A stretch of DNA of 64,000 nucleotides, taken from positions 38,129-102,128 of the forward strand of contig DAOSDL010000013.1 of NCBI GenBank assembly GCA_035362335.1, in the 5' to 3' direction. This document shows, piece by piece, positions 48,915 to 56,618 of the stretch. The position numbers were made by a program, and so were the translations under genes. How positions within the stretch are numbered: the stretch's first letter is position 1; each line of letters starts with the position of its first letter. The stretch comes from JAOSJT01 sp035362335. Lineage in GTDB: Bacteria > Bacteroidota > Ignavibacteria > SZUA-365. Under the pieces are notes generated by a model. The model was not told the DNA's origin. It saw nothing but the letters and a program-made list of their open reading frames with translations, and ran no database searches.

Positions 48915-49342
48915 GCTTCGTAGCTCTCGATCAGTGCCCGTAAATGCTCGGGCACGGGCGATGGCGTATTCGTTTGTTCATCCACATGCACCAGCACATG
49001 CGTGCCGCGCGCGGCCACGCTTCCATCCGCTTTCAGCGCCACATGCTCGAAGGTGATGCTGCTGTTCCCCACCGCCGATACGCGTGTACGTATGTCCAGC
49101 AACTCATCGTACAGCGCGGGTGCGGCGTAATCGCAGGTGTTGCGCACCACAAAAAATTTGTCGTGCGTGACAAAGGTGCCTTCGTCGATAGCCATGCCGA
49201 TCGCGCGCACATACTCCACGCGCGCCTCCTCGAAGTAGTAGAAATACCAGAGATTGTGCACCACGTTCTGACGGTCCACGTGATAGGAGCGCACCCGTAG
49301 CGGGTGGCTGTGGCGAAAGATCGCGCCCGGGTCGGTGCTCAT
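48899..49342 (-). CDS. Acyl-CoA thioesterase (hotdog fold, YbgC/FadM-like)
   Basis: A 147-aa 4-hydroxybenzoyl-CoA-thioesterase-type protein. The active-site motif YHVDRQNVVHNLWYFYYFEEAR, with Asp23, is the family's D-x(2)-x-VHN-x(2)-Y signature, and ITFEHVALKADGSVAARGTHVLVHVD forms the central strand pair. It hydrolyses acyl-CoA thioesters; the chain length is unknown. The ATG at 49342 overlaps the threonine aldolase stop in an ATGA; the longer reading frame upstream is a shadow of that gene. The last codons lie within the pdaD terminator hairpin. Confidence 0.9.
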   Translation of the reverse strand: MSTDPGAIFRHSHPLRVRSYHVDRQNVVHNLWYFYYFEEARVEYVRAIGMAIDEGTFVTHDKFFVVRNTCDYAAPALYDELLDIRTRVSAVGNSSITFEHVALKADGSVAARGTHVLVHVDEQTNTPSPVPEHLRALIESYEAQGRD

Positions 49343-50367
49343 GCGAATTCCTCCTGACATATCGCGCAGGCTTCGTCCACCTGCGCATCGGTGAGATCGA
49401 GGTGAAACACGGCCCGTAGCGCATTGCCCATGCCGCGGCCGATCAGCACGCCTCGGCCAGCAAGGCGCTCCAGCGCCACACCCGCATCTGTGCCGCCTTC
49501 CGGAAATTCCAGCAGCACCATGTTGCTCTGCACACGCGCCATATCCACACGCACGCGGCCGCAACCCTGCAATGCCGCGGCAAAGCGGCGCGCGCGCGCA
49601 TGATCCACGGCCAGCAGCGGCAGGTGTTCGCCCAGCGCATGCATGGCCGCCGCAGCCAACACGCCGGCCTGGCGCATTCCTCCGCCGAAAATCTTGCGGA
49701 ATTTGTGCGCGCGTGTGATCAGTTCGCGCGACCCCAGCAGCATCGATCCCACCGGAGCACCAAGTCCTTTGGAAAAACACACGGCTATGCTGTCCACCAA
49801 CGCGCCGTACTCGTGCAACGGAGTGCCCGAGGCCACATGCGCGTTCCATATCCGCGCGCCATCGAGATGCAGCGGCAGCGCGGCGTCGCGGCAGGCGGCG
49901 GCCAGAGCGCGCAGCTGCTCGATGGGATACAACGTACCACCCCAGCGGTTGTGTGTGTTTTCGATGCAGAGAAGCGCGGTGCGCGGATAGTAATAATCGC
50001 TCGGCCGCACTGCGGCCAGCACCTGCGCGGGATCGAGCACACCGAGTGTGCTCGGCAAGGGATGCAACTGCACGGCGGACATCATGGCAGGAGCGCCGGT
50101 TTCGTATCGAAAAATGTGCGCCTCGCGTTCCACCAGCACCTCGTCGCCCGGCACGGTCCATGCCTTGATGGCAATCTGATTGGCGAGCACGCCCGTGGGC
50201 GTGAACAGCGCCGCCTCTTTGCCGAACAGCGCCGCCACGTGCTCCTGCAAGGCGTTGACCGTGGGATCCTCGCCATACACATCATCGCCAACGGGCGCCC
50301 GCATCATGGCTTCGAGCATGGCGTGCGTGGGGCGAGTGACGGTATCGCTTCGAAGATCTATGCTCAT
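49339..50367 (-). CDS. ltaE: Low-specificity L-threonine aldolase
   Basis: A 342-aa PLP enzyme that splits threonine/allo-threonine to glycine and acetaldehyde. Family blocks are DLRSDTVTRPTHAMLEAMMRAPVGDDVYGEDPTVNALQ, AALFTPTGVLANQ, LHLDGARIWNAHVASG and the PLP lysine in AVCFSKGLGAPVGSMLLG (Lys200). It is followed directly by the thioesterase (4-nt overlap) and preceded at 4 nt by lnt. Confidence 0.93.
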   Translation of the reverse strand: MSIDLRSDTVTRPTHAMLEAMMRAPVGDDVYGEDPTVNALQEHVAALFGKEAALFTPTGVLANQIAIKAWTVPGDEVLVEREAHIFRYETGAPAMMSAVQLHPLPSTLGVLDPAQVLAAVRPSDYYYPRTALLCIENTHNRWGGTLYPIEQLRALAAACRDAALPLHLDGARIWNAHVASGTPLHEYGALVDSIAVCFSKGLGAPVGSMLLGSRELITRAHKFRKIFGGGMRQAGVLAAAAMHALGEHLPLLAVDHARARRFAAALQGCGRVRVDMARVQSNMVLLEFPEGGTDAGVALERLAGRGVLIGRGMGNALRAVFHLDLTDAQVDEACAICQEEFA

Positions 50368-50371
50368 GATA

Positions 50372-52030
50372 TCACTTCCTGTAATGGATGACGATCACCG
50401 ACAGCAACAGCAGCAAACCGCTGGCCACGGTGGTGCCAATGGGCAGCCAATCGCCATGCCGGGTGTAAAAGGTGCTTTCGGTACTCGTTCGAATGGTGGA
50501 CACAATGGCCGTGCGCGTGTACAGCTCGGTCTCGTCCCATACATCGCCATAGGCCGAAATGAAACAGCTGATGCCGTTGTTGGCGCAGCGCGCCACATCG
50601 CGGCGATTCTCAATGGCCCGCAGCACGGTGTAGCGCTGAAGTTGGTACGGACCTGATGTCGGACCGAACCATCCGTCATTGGTGATCACCGCGAAGGCCT
50701 GCGCGCCGCGCGCGGCGAAGCCCGCCACGAACGAGGGATACAGCGTTTCGTAGCAGATCATGGGCCAGAGGCCGACCTCCCCCCGCGCCGTGCGGAGGCG
50801 CAGCACAGTGGTATCATTCCCCAACCCCCAGTTGCTGATGCCCACACCCCAGGTGAGTGCATCCTGCAAAAACGGTAGCGCATCGAGATATGGTATGCGC
50901 TCGCTCAGCGGCGTGAGGCGCGACTTCTTGTAAATCTGCGGCATGCCATCGCCCGGCTGCGCAAGCAAGGCGGAGTTGAAGTCGTGGTAACGGATATCTG
51001 TGCCCGATATCTGCCGTGCGCTGCCCGGAGCAGTGGCCGCGTCGGTATAGAACACGGTGTGCGGGAAGCCGCTGAGCAGCGGCACGCCCACGCTGTCGAT
51101 ATGCCGCCGCAGGGCATTCCACTCTTCTGCGAACGAGGGTTGGAGTATGCGGAAAGGAATGGCCGTTTCCGGCAGCAGCACCACATCCGGACGGAACGCA
51201 GCCAGCGAATCGTACAGCCGCAGCAGGCCGCGCAGCTTCATCATCGGCGTTTCGCCGCTCCCCCACTTGTCGTAAGGATCCACGTCGGGTTGGATGATGC
51301 CGACGCGCAGTGTGCCGCCCTCGTCCACGCGGGCCTCGCGCACCGCCACGCCATGCAACAACGGCGCCGCTTGCAGCAACAGGAATACGGCGAGCGTAAG
51401 CAGCGCCGGACGCGAATTCCATGTCCAATCTTTCTTCTGCAACTGCCGCGCAAGCACGTACAACAACGCGTTGATGCAGGCAACCCAGAATGTGATACCG
51501 AAACTGCCTGTGGCGGTGATGAACTGTATGGAGAGCTGATTGTAGGTCTGCGTGTTCGCAAGCACCATCCATGGGAACGACAGTTCGGGTAAATGCGCCA
51601 GCCACTCCCAGGTGGTCCACACGAAGGGAAATCCCGCGGCCATGACAAGCGGGCCCAGGCGCCGACGGATGAAGTACAGAGCGAGCGAGGGAATGGTGAA
51701 CAGCAGCGGATGGACGAAGTTCACCACCACGCCAGCGACTTTCAACCAGGGATCGTCGCCCGCCCAACCGCTGATCCAATAAATGGTACCGAAATTGGCG
51801 ATGAGAAATGCCAGATACGCGTAGCGGAACGCGCCCGCCGCATAGCGCTGCTGCTCGAGTACGTAAAGCAACGGCACGAAGGCGATGAAGGCGAAATAGC
51901 CGAAAGGAATGGGGGGAAACGAGGCGGCGAGCAAGACGCCCGCAAGCGCGGCGAGCAGCAGCAACGTGCGCCGCGAAAACGGCTGCAGCGCGGTGCGCGC
52001 CATGTAATCGTTTCGCGTAATGATTTTCAT
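50372..52030 (-). CDS. lnt: Apolipoprotein N-acyltransferase
   Basis: A 552-aa Lnt that adds the third acyl chain to lipoproteins, matching the many lipoproteins in this window. About six to eight membrane segments fill the first ~220 residues, followed by a nitrilase-like domain with catalytic Glu in LLPETAIPFR, Lys in YKKSRLTPLSERIPYL and Cys in MICYETLYPSF. A final membrane helix ends the protein (GTTVASGLLLLLSVIVIHYR). The ATG at 52030 overlaps the pap2 stop (ATGA). An ATG at 52003 is an alternative. Confidence 0.94.
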   Translation of the reverse strand: MKIITRNDYMARTALQPFSRRTLLLLAALAGVLLAASFPPIPFGYFAFIAFVPLLYVLEQQRYAAGAFRYAYLAFLIANFGTIYWISGWAGDDPWLKVAGVVVNFVHPLLFTIPSLALYFIRRRLGPLVMAAGFPFVWTTWEWLAHLPELSFPWMVLANTQTYNQLSIQFITATGSFGITFWVACINALLYVLARQLQKKDWTWNSRPALLTLAVFLLLQAAPLLHGVAVREARVDEGGTLRVGIIQPDVDPYDKWGSGETPMMKLRGLLRLYDSLAAFRPDVVLLPETAIPFRILQPSFAEEWNALRRHIDSVGVPLLSGFPHTVFYTDAATAPGSARQISGTDIRYHDFNSALLAQPGDGMPQIYKKSRLTPLSERIPYLDALPFLQDALTWGVGISNWGLGNDTTVLRLRTARGEVGLWPMICYETLYPSFVAGFAARGAQAFAVITNDGWFGPTSGPYQLQRYTVLRAIENRRDVARCANNGISCFISAYGDVWDETELYTRTAIVSTIRTSTESTFYTRHGDWLPIGTTVASGLLLLLSVIVIHYRK

Positions 52031-52608
52031 GATGCCGGCTTCGTCCTCCGTTGTTCGCGCCATTGCCGCAGCAACGGGGCGATGCGTTCATAACTCCACG
52101 CCACTCCCGCCGCCACAGCGGTGCCCAGCAGCGCGCCTCCGAGCAAATCGGAAAAATAGTGCACACCCACGTACACGCGCGAAAACGCCACCAATACCGC
52201 CCAGAGCAGCAGCCACGGACGTGCCACGGGATAGAAATGCGCCACCAGTACCGCCATGGCGAAATTGTTCGTGGCATGCGACGAGGGAAAGGACTTCCCT
52301 CCCCCGCAGCCAACCAGCAAACGTACATCCTCCAGCGTGTGGCAGGGACGCAGGCGTCCAAACAGCGGCTTGACCACGAAGCTGCTGAGTTGATCGCTGA
52401 TGGTGATGGTGAGCAGGAGCAACGCCACGGTGATGACGCCTCGCTTCTTGCCGAATACCATCAATGCAATGAGCGTCACCGCGTAGATGATGTAGAAATT
52501 CTTGACTTCGGTGATGAATGGGAAAAAGACATCCCCCACCGGATTGGCCAGCATGCTGTTGCCGAAGCGGAACAGCGCCACATCGATGCCGTACAGCCAC
52601 TCGGCCAT
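52027..52608 (-). CDS. PAP2-family membrane phosphatase
   Basis: A 193-aa PAP2/phosphatidic-acid-phosphatase-type membrane enzyme. All three motifs are present: K80-x6-RP (KPLFGRLRP), PSSH (108-111) and SR-x5-H-x3-D (143-154, SRVYVGVHYFSD). Family members dephosphorylate lipid phosphates, including undecaprenyl diphosphate and PGP. The neighbours DedA and IspF make a lipid-carrier recycling role attractive but unproven. The ATG at 52608 overlaps the dedA stop by one base (TGATG); an earlier in-frame ATG at 52800 lies inside dedA and is rejected. Confidence 0.93.
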   Translation of the reverse strand: MAEWLYGIDVALFRFGNSMLANPVGDVFFPFITEVKNFYIIYAVTLIALMVFGKKRGVITVALLLLTITISDQLSSFVVKPLFGRLRPCHTLEDVRLLVGCGGGKSFPSSHATNNFAMAVLVAHFYPVARPWLLLWAVLVAFSRVYVGVHYFSDLLGGALLGTAVAAGVAWSYERIAPLLRQWREQRRTKPAS

Positions 52609-53243
52609 CACACCGTCTCCTTGCCGTTCGCATCGCCGTTCCGGCGCGCACGCGATTTCCACCACACGCGCACTCCCCAGATGGCCAGCGCCAGCAGTAC
52701 CACCACGGTGATGATGCGGCTGTATGTGTCCATGTAATCGCCGATCATGCGCCAGTTGTCGCCCACCGCATAGCCCGATGCAACCAGGATGCTGTTCCAC
52801 AACAGCGCGCTCGCGGCCGACAGTATGGTGGTGATCACGAGATTCATTTCGGCGATGCCGGTGCAGAAGCTGATCACCGCCCGCGTTCCCGAAAGGAAGC
52901 GGTTGGCGATGACCACCCAGTAACCGTAGCGGCCAAACCAGGCGTGCACCTTTTGTATCAGCTCGTGGGAAATGAATTTGATGCGGCCCGCCTCCAACAC
53001 CCTCTCGCCGAACTGATAGCCCAGCCAGTACATGGTGACGAAGCCCAACGTGCTGCCCGCTGTGGCCGCTATCACGGTCAACGCCAGCGTCCCTTTGCCG
53101 ATGGCTACGAGCGACCCGACAAATACCACGACCACATCACTTGGAAACGGTGGGAAAATATTCTCCAGATATGCCACGGCAAAGACAATGACGTACAGCC
53201 ACAGCGCATCGACACTGGAGAGCCACGCGATCAATTCCTCCAT
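52608..53243 (-). CDS. DedA/VTT family membrane protein
   Basis: A 211-aa DedA family protein. The signature region is EAGRIKFISHELIQKVHAWFGRYGYWVVIANRFLSGTRAVISFCTGIAEMN, containing the conserved Arg of the R/G-R motif, and the N-terminal half shows ENIFPPFPSDVVVVFVGSLVA. DedA proteins are polytopic and several (for example UptA) flip undecaprenyl phosphate or other polyprenyl lipids, while others affect membrane potential. A basic C-terminal tail (WWKSRARRNGD) is present. It sits 6 nt after ispF. Confidence 0.92.
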   Translation of the reverse strand: MEELIAWLSSVDALWLYVIVFAVAYLENIFPPFPSDVVVVFVGSLVAIGKGTLALTVIAATAGSTLGFVTMYWLGYQFGERVLEAGRIKFISHELIQKVHAWFGRYGYWVVIANRFLSGTRAVISFCTGIAEMNLVITTILSAASALLWNSILVASGYAVGDNWRMIGDYMDTYSRIITVVVLLALAIWGVRVWWKSRARRNGDANGKETV

Positions 53244-53249
53244 GCGTCC

Positions 53250-53735
53250 TCAGGCCTTCCTGTACAGCATGGCGACGGCATGCGCTTCCACCCCTTCGCC
53301 TCGTCCCACAAATCCCATGCGCTCGGCCGTGGTTGCCTTCAGCGACACCGCATCCTCCGGCACACCGCAGGCCTCGGCAATGCAGGCGCGCATCGCGGAC
53401 TTGTAGGGCAGGATTTTCGGGCGCTCCAGCACCAGCGTGGCGTCGATATTGCCTACCGTCCAGCCGGCCTCGCCGATGCGCCGCACGCAGACGCGCAGCA
53501 AATCCACACTCGACGCAGCTCTGTACTGCGCATCGGTGTCGGGAAAATGTTCTCCGATATCGCCCAGGGCGGCTGCGCCGAGCAGGGCATCGCAGATCGC
53601 GTGCAACAGCACATCGCCGTCGGAATGCGCCACGGTGCCGAAATCGGAGGGTATGGTCACGCCCCCCAGCACCAGCGACTCCCCCGCCGCCAGACGGTGC
53701 GTGTCGTAGCCCAAACCCACTCGAAATGGATGCAT
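53250..53735 (-). CDS. ispF: 2-C-methyl-D-erythritol 2,4-cyclodiphosphate synthase
   Basis: A 161-aa IspF of the MEP isoprenoid pathway. The metal ligands are Asp11 and His13 (GLGYDTHRL) and His45 in AHSDGDVLLHAICDAL. Further conserved blocks are ALGDIGEHFPDTD, NIDATLVLERPK and KATTAERMGFVGRGEG. The ATG at 53735 has GAGG about nine nt upstream; a start at 53762 would lie in acyP. It is tied to acyP at 2 nt spacing. Confidence 0.96.
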   Translation of the reverse strand: MHPFRVGLGYDTHRLAAGESLVLGGVTIPSDFGTVAHSDGDVLLHAICDALLGAAALGDIGEHFPDTDAQYRAASSVDLLRVCVRRIGEAGWTVGNIDATLVLERPKILPYKSAMRACIAEACGVPEDAVSLKATTAERMGFVGRGEGVEAHAVAMLYRKA

Positions 53736-53737
53736 GC

Positions 53738-54010
53738 TCAACGAACCTCGAAAGTGGAACACTGTTCACCGACCGACGGCCAATCCACGCGCACATCGCG
53801 CACGTGCGCCGAGCGTGGACCCACGCGCAGATCCCGCAGCAACTGCTCCAGTGCCGCACGTGGACCGTGCGCCAGCACCTCCACCGAACCATCAGGCCGG
53901 TTTCGTACCCAACCGCACAGCCCGAGCGCCTCGGCGTTCCGCAGGACAAACCAACGAAAACCGACACCCTGGACAAGACCCTGTATCACCGCGTGCATTG
54001 CCTCGGTCAT
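53738..54010 (-). CDS. acyP: Acylphosphatase
   Basis: A 90-aa acylphosphatase that hydrolyses carboxyl-phosphate bonds. The phosphate loop QGLVQGVGFRWFV contains Arg19, and the catalytic Asn is Asn37 in GWVRNRPDGSVEV. Both are in normal position and the length is normal. Two possible starts, 54010 and 53998 (MHAVIQG), differ by four residues; 54010 is kept though it has no strong SD. It is the promoter-proximal gene of the run down to the thioesterase. Confidence 0.92.
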   Translation of the reverse strand: MTEAMHAVIQGLVQGVGFRWFVLRNAEALGLCGWVRNRPDGSVEVLAHGPRAALEQLLRDLRVGPRSAHVRDVRVDWPSVGEQCSTFEVR

Positions 54011-54068
54011 TCCCAAATATACACGGAAATCGTGAATGGCGAAGGCATCAGGCGAGCAGTCCATCGAC

Positions 54069-54086
54069 CCCGCTGCGCGCAGCGGG
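54069..54086. repeat. 18-bp perfect palindrome
   Basis: CCCGCTGC-GC-GCAGCGGG is a perfect 18-bp palindrome in the gap between acyP and the S46 peptidase terminator. It could form a short stem or a dimeric-protein site. No similar palindrome was noticed elsewhere in the window. Confidence 0.4.
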
Positions 54087-54095
54087 TGTGACGAA

Positions 54096-54135
54096 TGCGA
54101 AACGGGCGCGAGGCCTCGCCCCGCGCCCGTTCGCA
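54096..54135 (-). terminator. Terminator hairpin after the first S46 peptidase gene
   Basis: TGCGA plus ACGGGCGCG-type sequence (54096-54110, with one bulged A) pairs over 14 positions with CGCGCCCGTTCGCA (54122-54135). It starts 19 nt past the stop of the peptidase gene. The strand has no U tract after it. Confidence 0.55.
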
Positions 54136-54153
54136 CACGCGTGTTCCGCGTTA

Positions 54154-56319
54154 TCAGTTGCCGATGCGTCCCGCGCGCAATTCCTTCGCGAGGCGATCCA
54201 GCTTGTAGATGTGGTTGATCGCTTCGATCATGCCCGCGCTGTGCACAGACACGGTGCGATTGCCCATCTCGGGCGCGAAAATGAATTCGCCCGGCAGACT
54301 CTCGATGTTGCCATCGAATGCCAGACCCACCACTTCCTTGTTGCGGTTGATGAGCGGACTACCGGAGTTGCCACCGATGATGTCGTTGGTGGACACGAAG
54401 TTCAGCGGCGTGCTCATGTTGAAACCCGCCGGCGGATTGAGCCAACGCTCGGGCAGTGCCCACTGCTCGTCGCCCGGGAAGGAGAAGTGACGGTCGTACA
54501 TGCCGTAGAACGTCGTGTATGCCGGCGCCTTCGTGCCGTTGTACTCATACCCTTCCACCACACCGTCGCTGATGCGCAGCGTGAACGTGGCATCGGGAGG
54601 AATGGAGGTGCCGTAGATTTCGAACAGTGCACGACCGAGCTGCGCGTTGTTCACTTCGTCGCGCGCGGCGAATTCCTGCTGCACCTTCTGCGCGGCCTGC
54701 TGACGCGGCACGGCCATGCGGGCGATGACCACGAGAGGATCGTTGGAACTGCGAATGGACTCGGGGAAGCCCGCGGCGAATTCCATGAAGCGCACGGAAT
54801 CCTTCAGCATGGTCTCGTTCAGCAAACGCTGCGCCGCCTGCTCGGGCGTCTGACCCTTGAGAGCGAATTGCACGAGGGGATCGCCATCACCCAGCCATTT
54901 CACCATCTGTCCGAGTTTTTTGGCCAGCACCATGCGCTCCATTTCCATATCGGGCGCCTTGAACTTGCTCATGTTGCGAATGGTCAGCTTCAACGCGTCG
55001 CCCTTGTACTGCTTTGCGCGCTCCTCTTCGGGTTTATCAAGCGCAACCACCAGACGGGCAAGACTCATGGCCTGAGTCAAATATTCCGGCACGCTCAGCA
55101 TTTCGAAACGCATGCCGAGCAAATCCGGCGCCACGGCGCGCACCTTGGCGCGCGATTCGGCGATCTCGTTCCAAAGATGACCGTACTTGGCTTTCAGCGA
55201 CGGATCCGCCATGACTTTGGCGCGGAACTTCGCGTCGAAATCCTTGCGACGCTGCATCAGCACGTCGTTGCGCAGGCCTTCGAGCTGCCCCTTGTAGGCC
55301 TTCTGACCGTTGGCCAGGCTGAACACCTGATTGATCATCTCGTCCTTTTTCTCGGGATGCTTGGCGATGTAGGTCTTCAGCACATCCACCTGATCGTCGA
55401 GCAGGCCGGAAATCCACGGGAACTGAATGTCGCGATTGAACTCGAGCTGGTCGCTGGTGCTCAGACGGCTGGTGCTGCCGGGATTGCCCACGGTGAACAC
55501 GAGTTCGCCTTCCTTCGGGCCATTGGCGCTCCATTTGTAAAAATGCTTCGTCTTCAGCGGCTTGCCATCCTCGCCGTACACGCGGAAGAAGTTGCAATCC
55601 AGGGTGTATCGCGGATAGGTGAAGTTGTCGTCATCGCCACCGAAAAAGCCCAAGGACAATTCGGGCGAGAACACGAGGCGCACGTCGTCGTAACGCTTGA
55701 ACACATAGGCCGAGTACTTGCCGCCGTTGAAGAAGGTCACGAGCTGGCAGCGATTGCCGGTTTCTTCGGCGATCTTGCCTTCGAGTTCCTCCAGCTTCGC
55801 ATCACGCGCCTTCAGTTTTTCCGTATCGCCGGTCACGGCGTCGATCGCGGCATTCACTTCGTTGGTGACGTCGCGAATTTCCACCAGCTGCTCGACAAAC
55901 AACTCGGGCACCTTGCGCTCGTCTTCGAGCGTCATGGCGATGAAGCCGTCGCGGGTCAGGTTCTCGCCCTCACGCGAAACGGCTTCCACCGCGTCGCGGC
56001 CGCAATGATGATTGGTCATCACCAGACCGTCCTCGCTCACGAAGGAAGCCGAGCAGTACGTGGCAAAACGCAGCGCCGACATGCGCACGTCGTCCATCCA
56101 TTCCTGATTCGGCGTGAAGTTGTACTGCTCCTTGAAATACTGCATCGGCGGATAATCGAAGGTCCACATGCGGCCATTGTCGAAACGGCCGGCTTCGATT
56201 TTCGCCAGTTCCTGCTGCTTCTGTTGCTCGTACGGAGTCAATTCCTGCGTGCCGCCACAGCCGATAATAAACAGCGTGGCCAGGAGCAGGTACAAACCGT
56301 TGTGTAGCGTTCTGCGCAT
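54154..56319 (-). CDS. S46 family dipeptidyl peptidase lipoprotein (copy A)
   Basis: A 721-aa lipoprotein (lipobox IIGC, Cys21) of peptidase family S46, which includes DPP7 and DPP11 of Bacteroidetes. The catalytic triad contexts are visible: histidine in GLVMTNHHCGRDAV (residues ~104-105), aspartate in the NFTYPRYTLD block, and serine in GGNSGSPLINRN. The central helical domain (residues ~270-560) is intact. Such enzymes remove dipeptides from peptide N-termini in the periplasm to feed amino-acid fermentation. P1 preference cannot be told from sequence here. A paralogue lies upstream. Confidence 0.93.
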   Translation of the reverse strand: MRRTLHNGLYLLLATLFIIGCGGTQELTPYEQQKQQELAKIEAGRFDNGRMWTFDYPPMQYFKEQYNFTPNQEWMDDVRMSALRFATYCSASFVSEDGLVMTNHHCGRDAVEAVSREGENLTRDGFIAMTLEDERKVPELFVEQLVEIRDVTNEVNAAIDAVTGDTEKLKARDAKLEELEGKIAEETGNRCQLVTFFNGGKYSAYVFKRYDDVRLVFSPELSLGFFGGDDDNFTYPRYTLDCNFFRVYGEDGKPLKTKHFYKWSANGPKEGELVFTVGNPGSTSRLSTSDQLEFNRDIQFPWISGLLDDQVDVLKTYIAKHPEKKDEMINQVFSLANGQKAYKGQLEGLRNDVLMQRRKDFDAKFRAKVMADPSLKAKYGHLWNEIAESRAKVRAVAPDLLGMRFEMLSVPEYLTQAMSLARLVVALDKPEEERAKQYKGDALKLTIRNMSKFKAPDMEMERMVLAKKLGQMVKWLGDGDPLVQFALKGQTPEQAAQRLLNETMLKDSVRFMEFAAGFPESIRSSNDPLVVIARMAVPRQQAAQKVQQEFAARDEVNNAQLGRALFEIYGTSIPPDATFTLRISDGVVEGYEYNGTKAPAYTTFYGMYDRHFSFPGDEQWALPERWLNPPAGFNMSTPLNFVSTNDIIGGNSGSPLINRNKEVVGLAFDGNIESLPGEFIFAPEMGNRTVSVHSAGMIEAINHIYKLDRLAKELRAGRIGN

Positions 56320-56509
56320 ACGATATCCTGTAAGTGAAAGGGTTGTCAGCGCTCGATGCTCCCCGAAAGGAGTAATATGAAATGTACGAAAAACCGGAAT
56401 GCGGATGGAATGGGCGCGGGCATCGAGATTGCGCCGAGTGTCGCATCGAAACCGATACGATGCTGTGTGGTGGAAGTTGCGCTTGTGGTGAGAAAAAGTA
56501 AAAACACAA

Positions 56510-56575
56510 ATCGCACGGATCGGGTGGGATTGCTCACAGCTTGCTCTGTGCCAATCCGCACTCCATCCGTGCGAT
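56510..56575 (-). terminator. Long terminator hairpin between the two S46 peptidase genes
   Basis: ATCGCACGGAT (56510-56520) is a perfect inverted repeat of ATCCGTGCGAT (56565-56575). The pairing continues inward with one mismatch, a bulged G at 56558 and a small internal loop, for about 27 bp, ending in a CTTGCT loop. On the minus strand it is followed by a T-rich stretch (56509-56488). It begins 44 nt past the stop of copy B. Its outer arm resembles the dispersed repeat described for this end of the window. Confidence 0.65.
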
Positions 56576-56618
56576 CTGTTGCTCTCGACTTCGCTACCGG
56601 AGCGGAGCCAGCTATCTG

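Noticed and set aside
48899..50161. Fusion of the thioesterase with an N-terminal 270-aa extension
   Set aside because: The extension is a shadow of the threonine aldolase gene; a normal thioesterase start lies at 49342.
50814..52361. 515-codon minus-strand frame overlapping lnt and pap2
   Set aside because: Out of frame with Lnt and PAP2, whose motifs are intact; low-complexity product.
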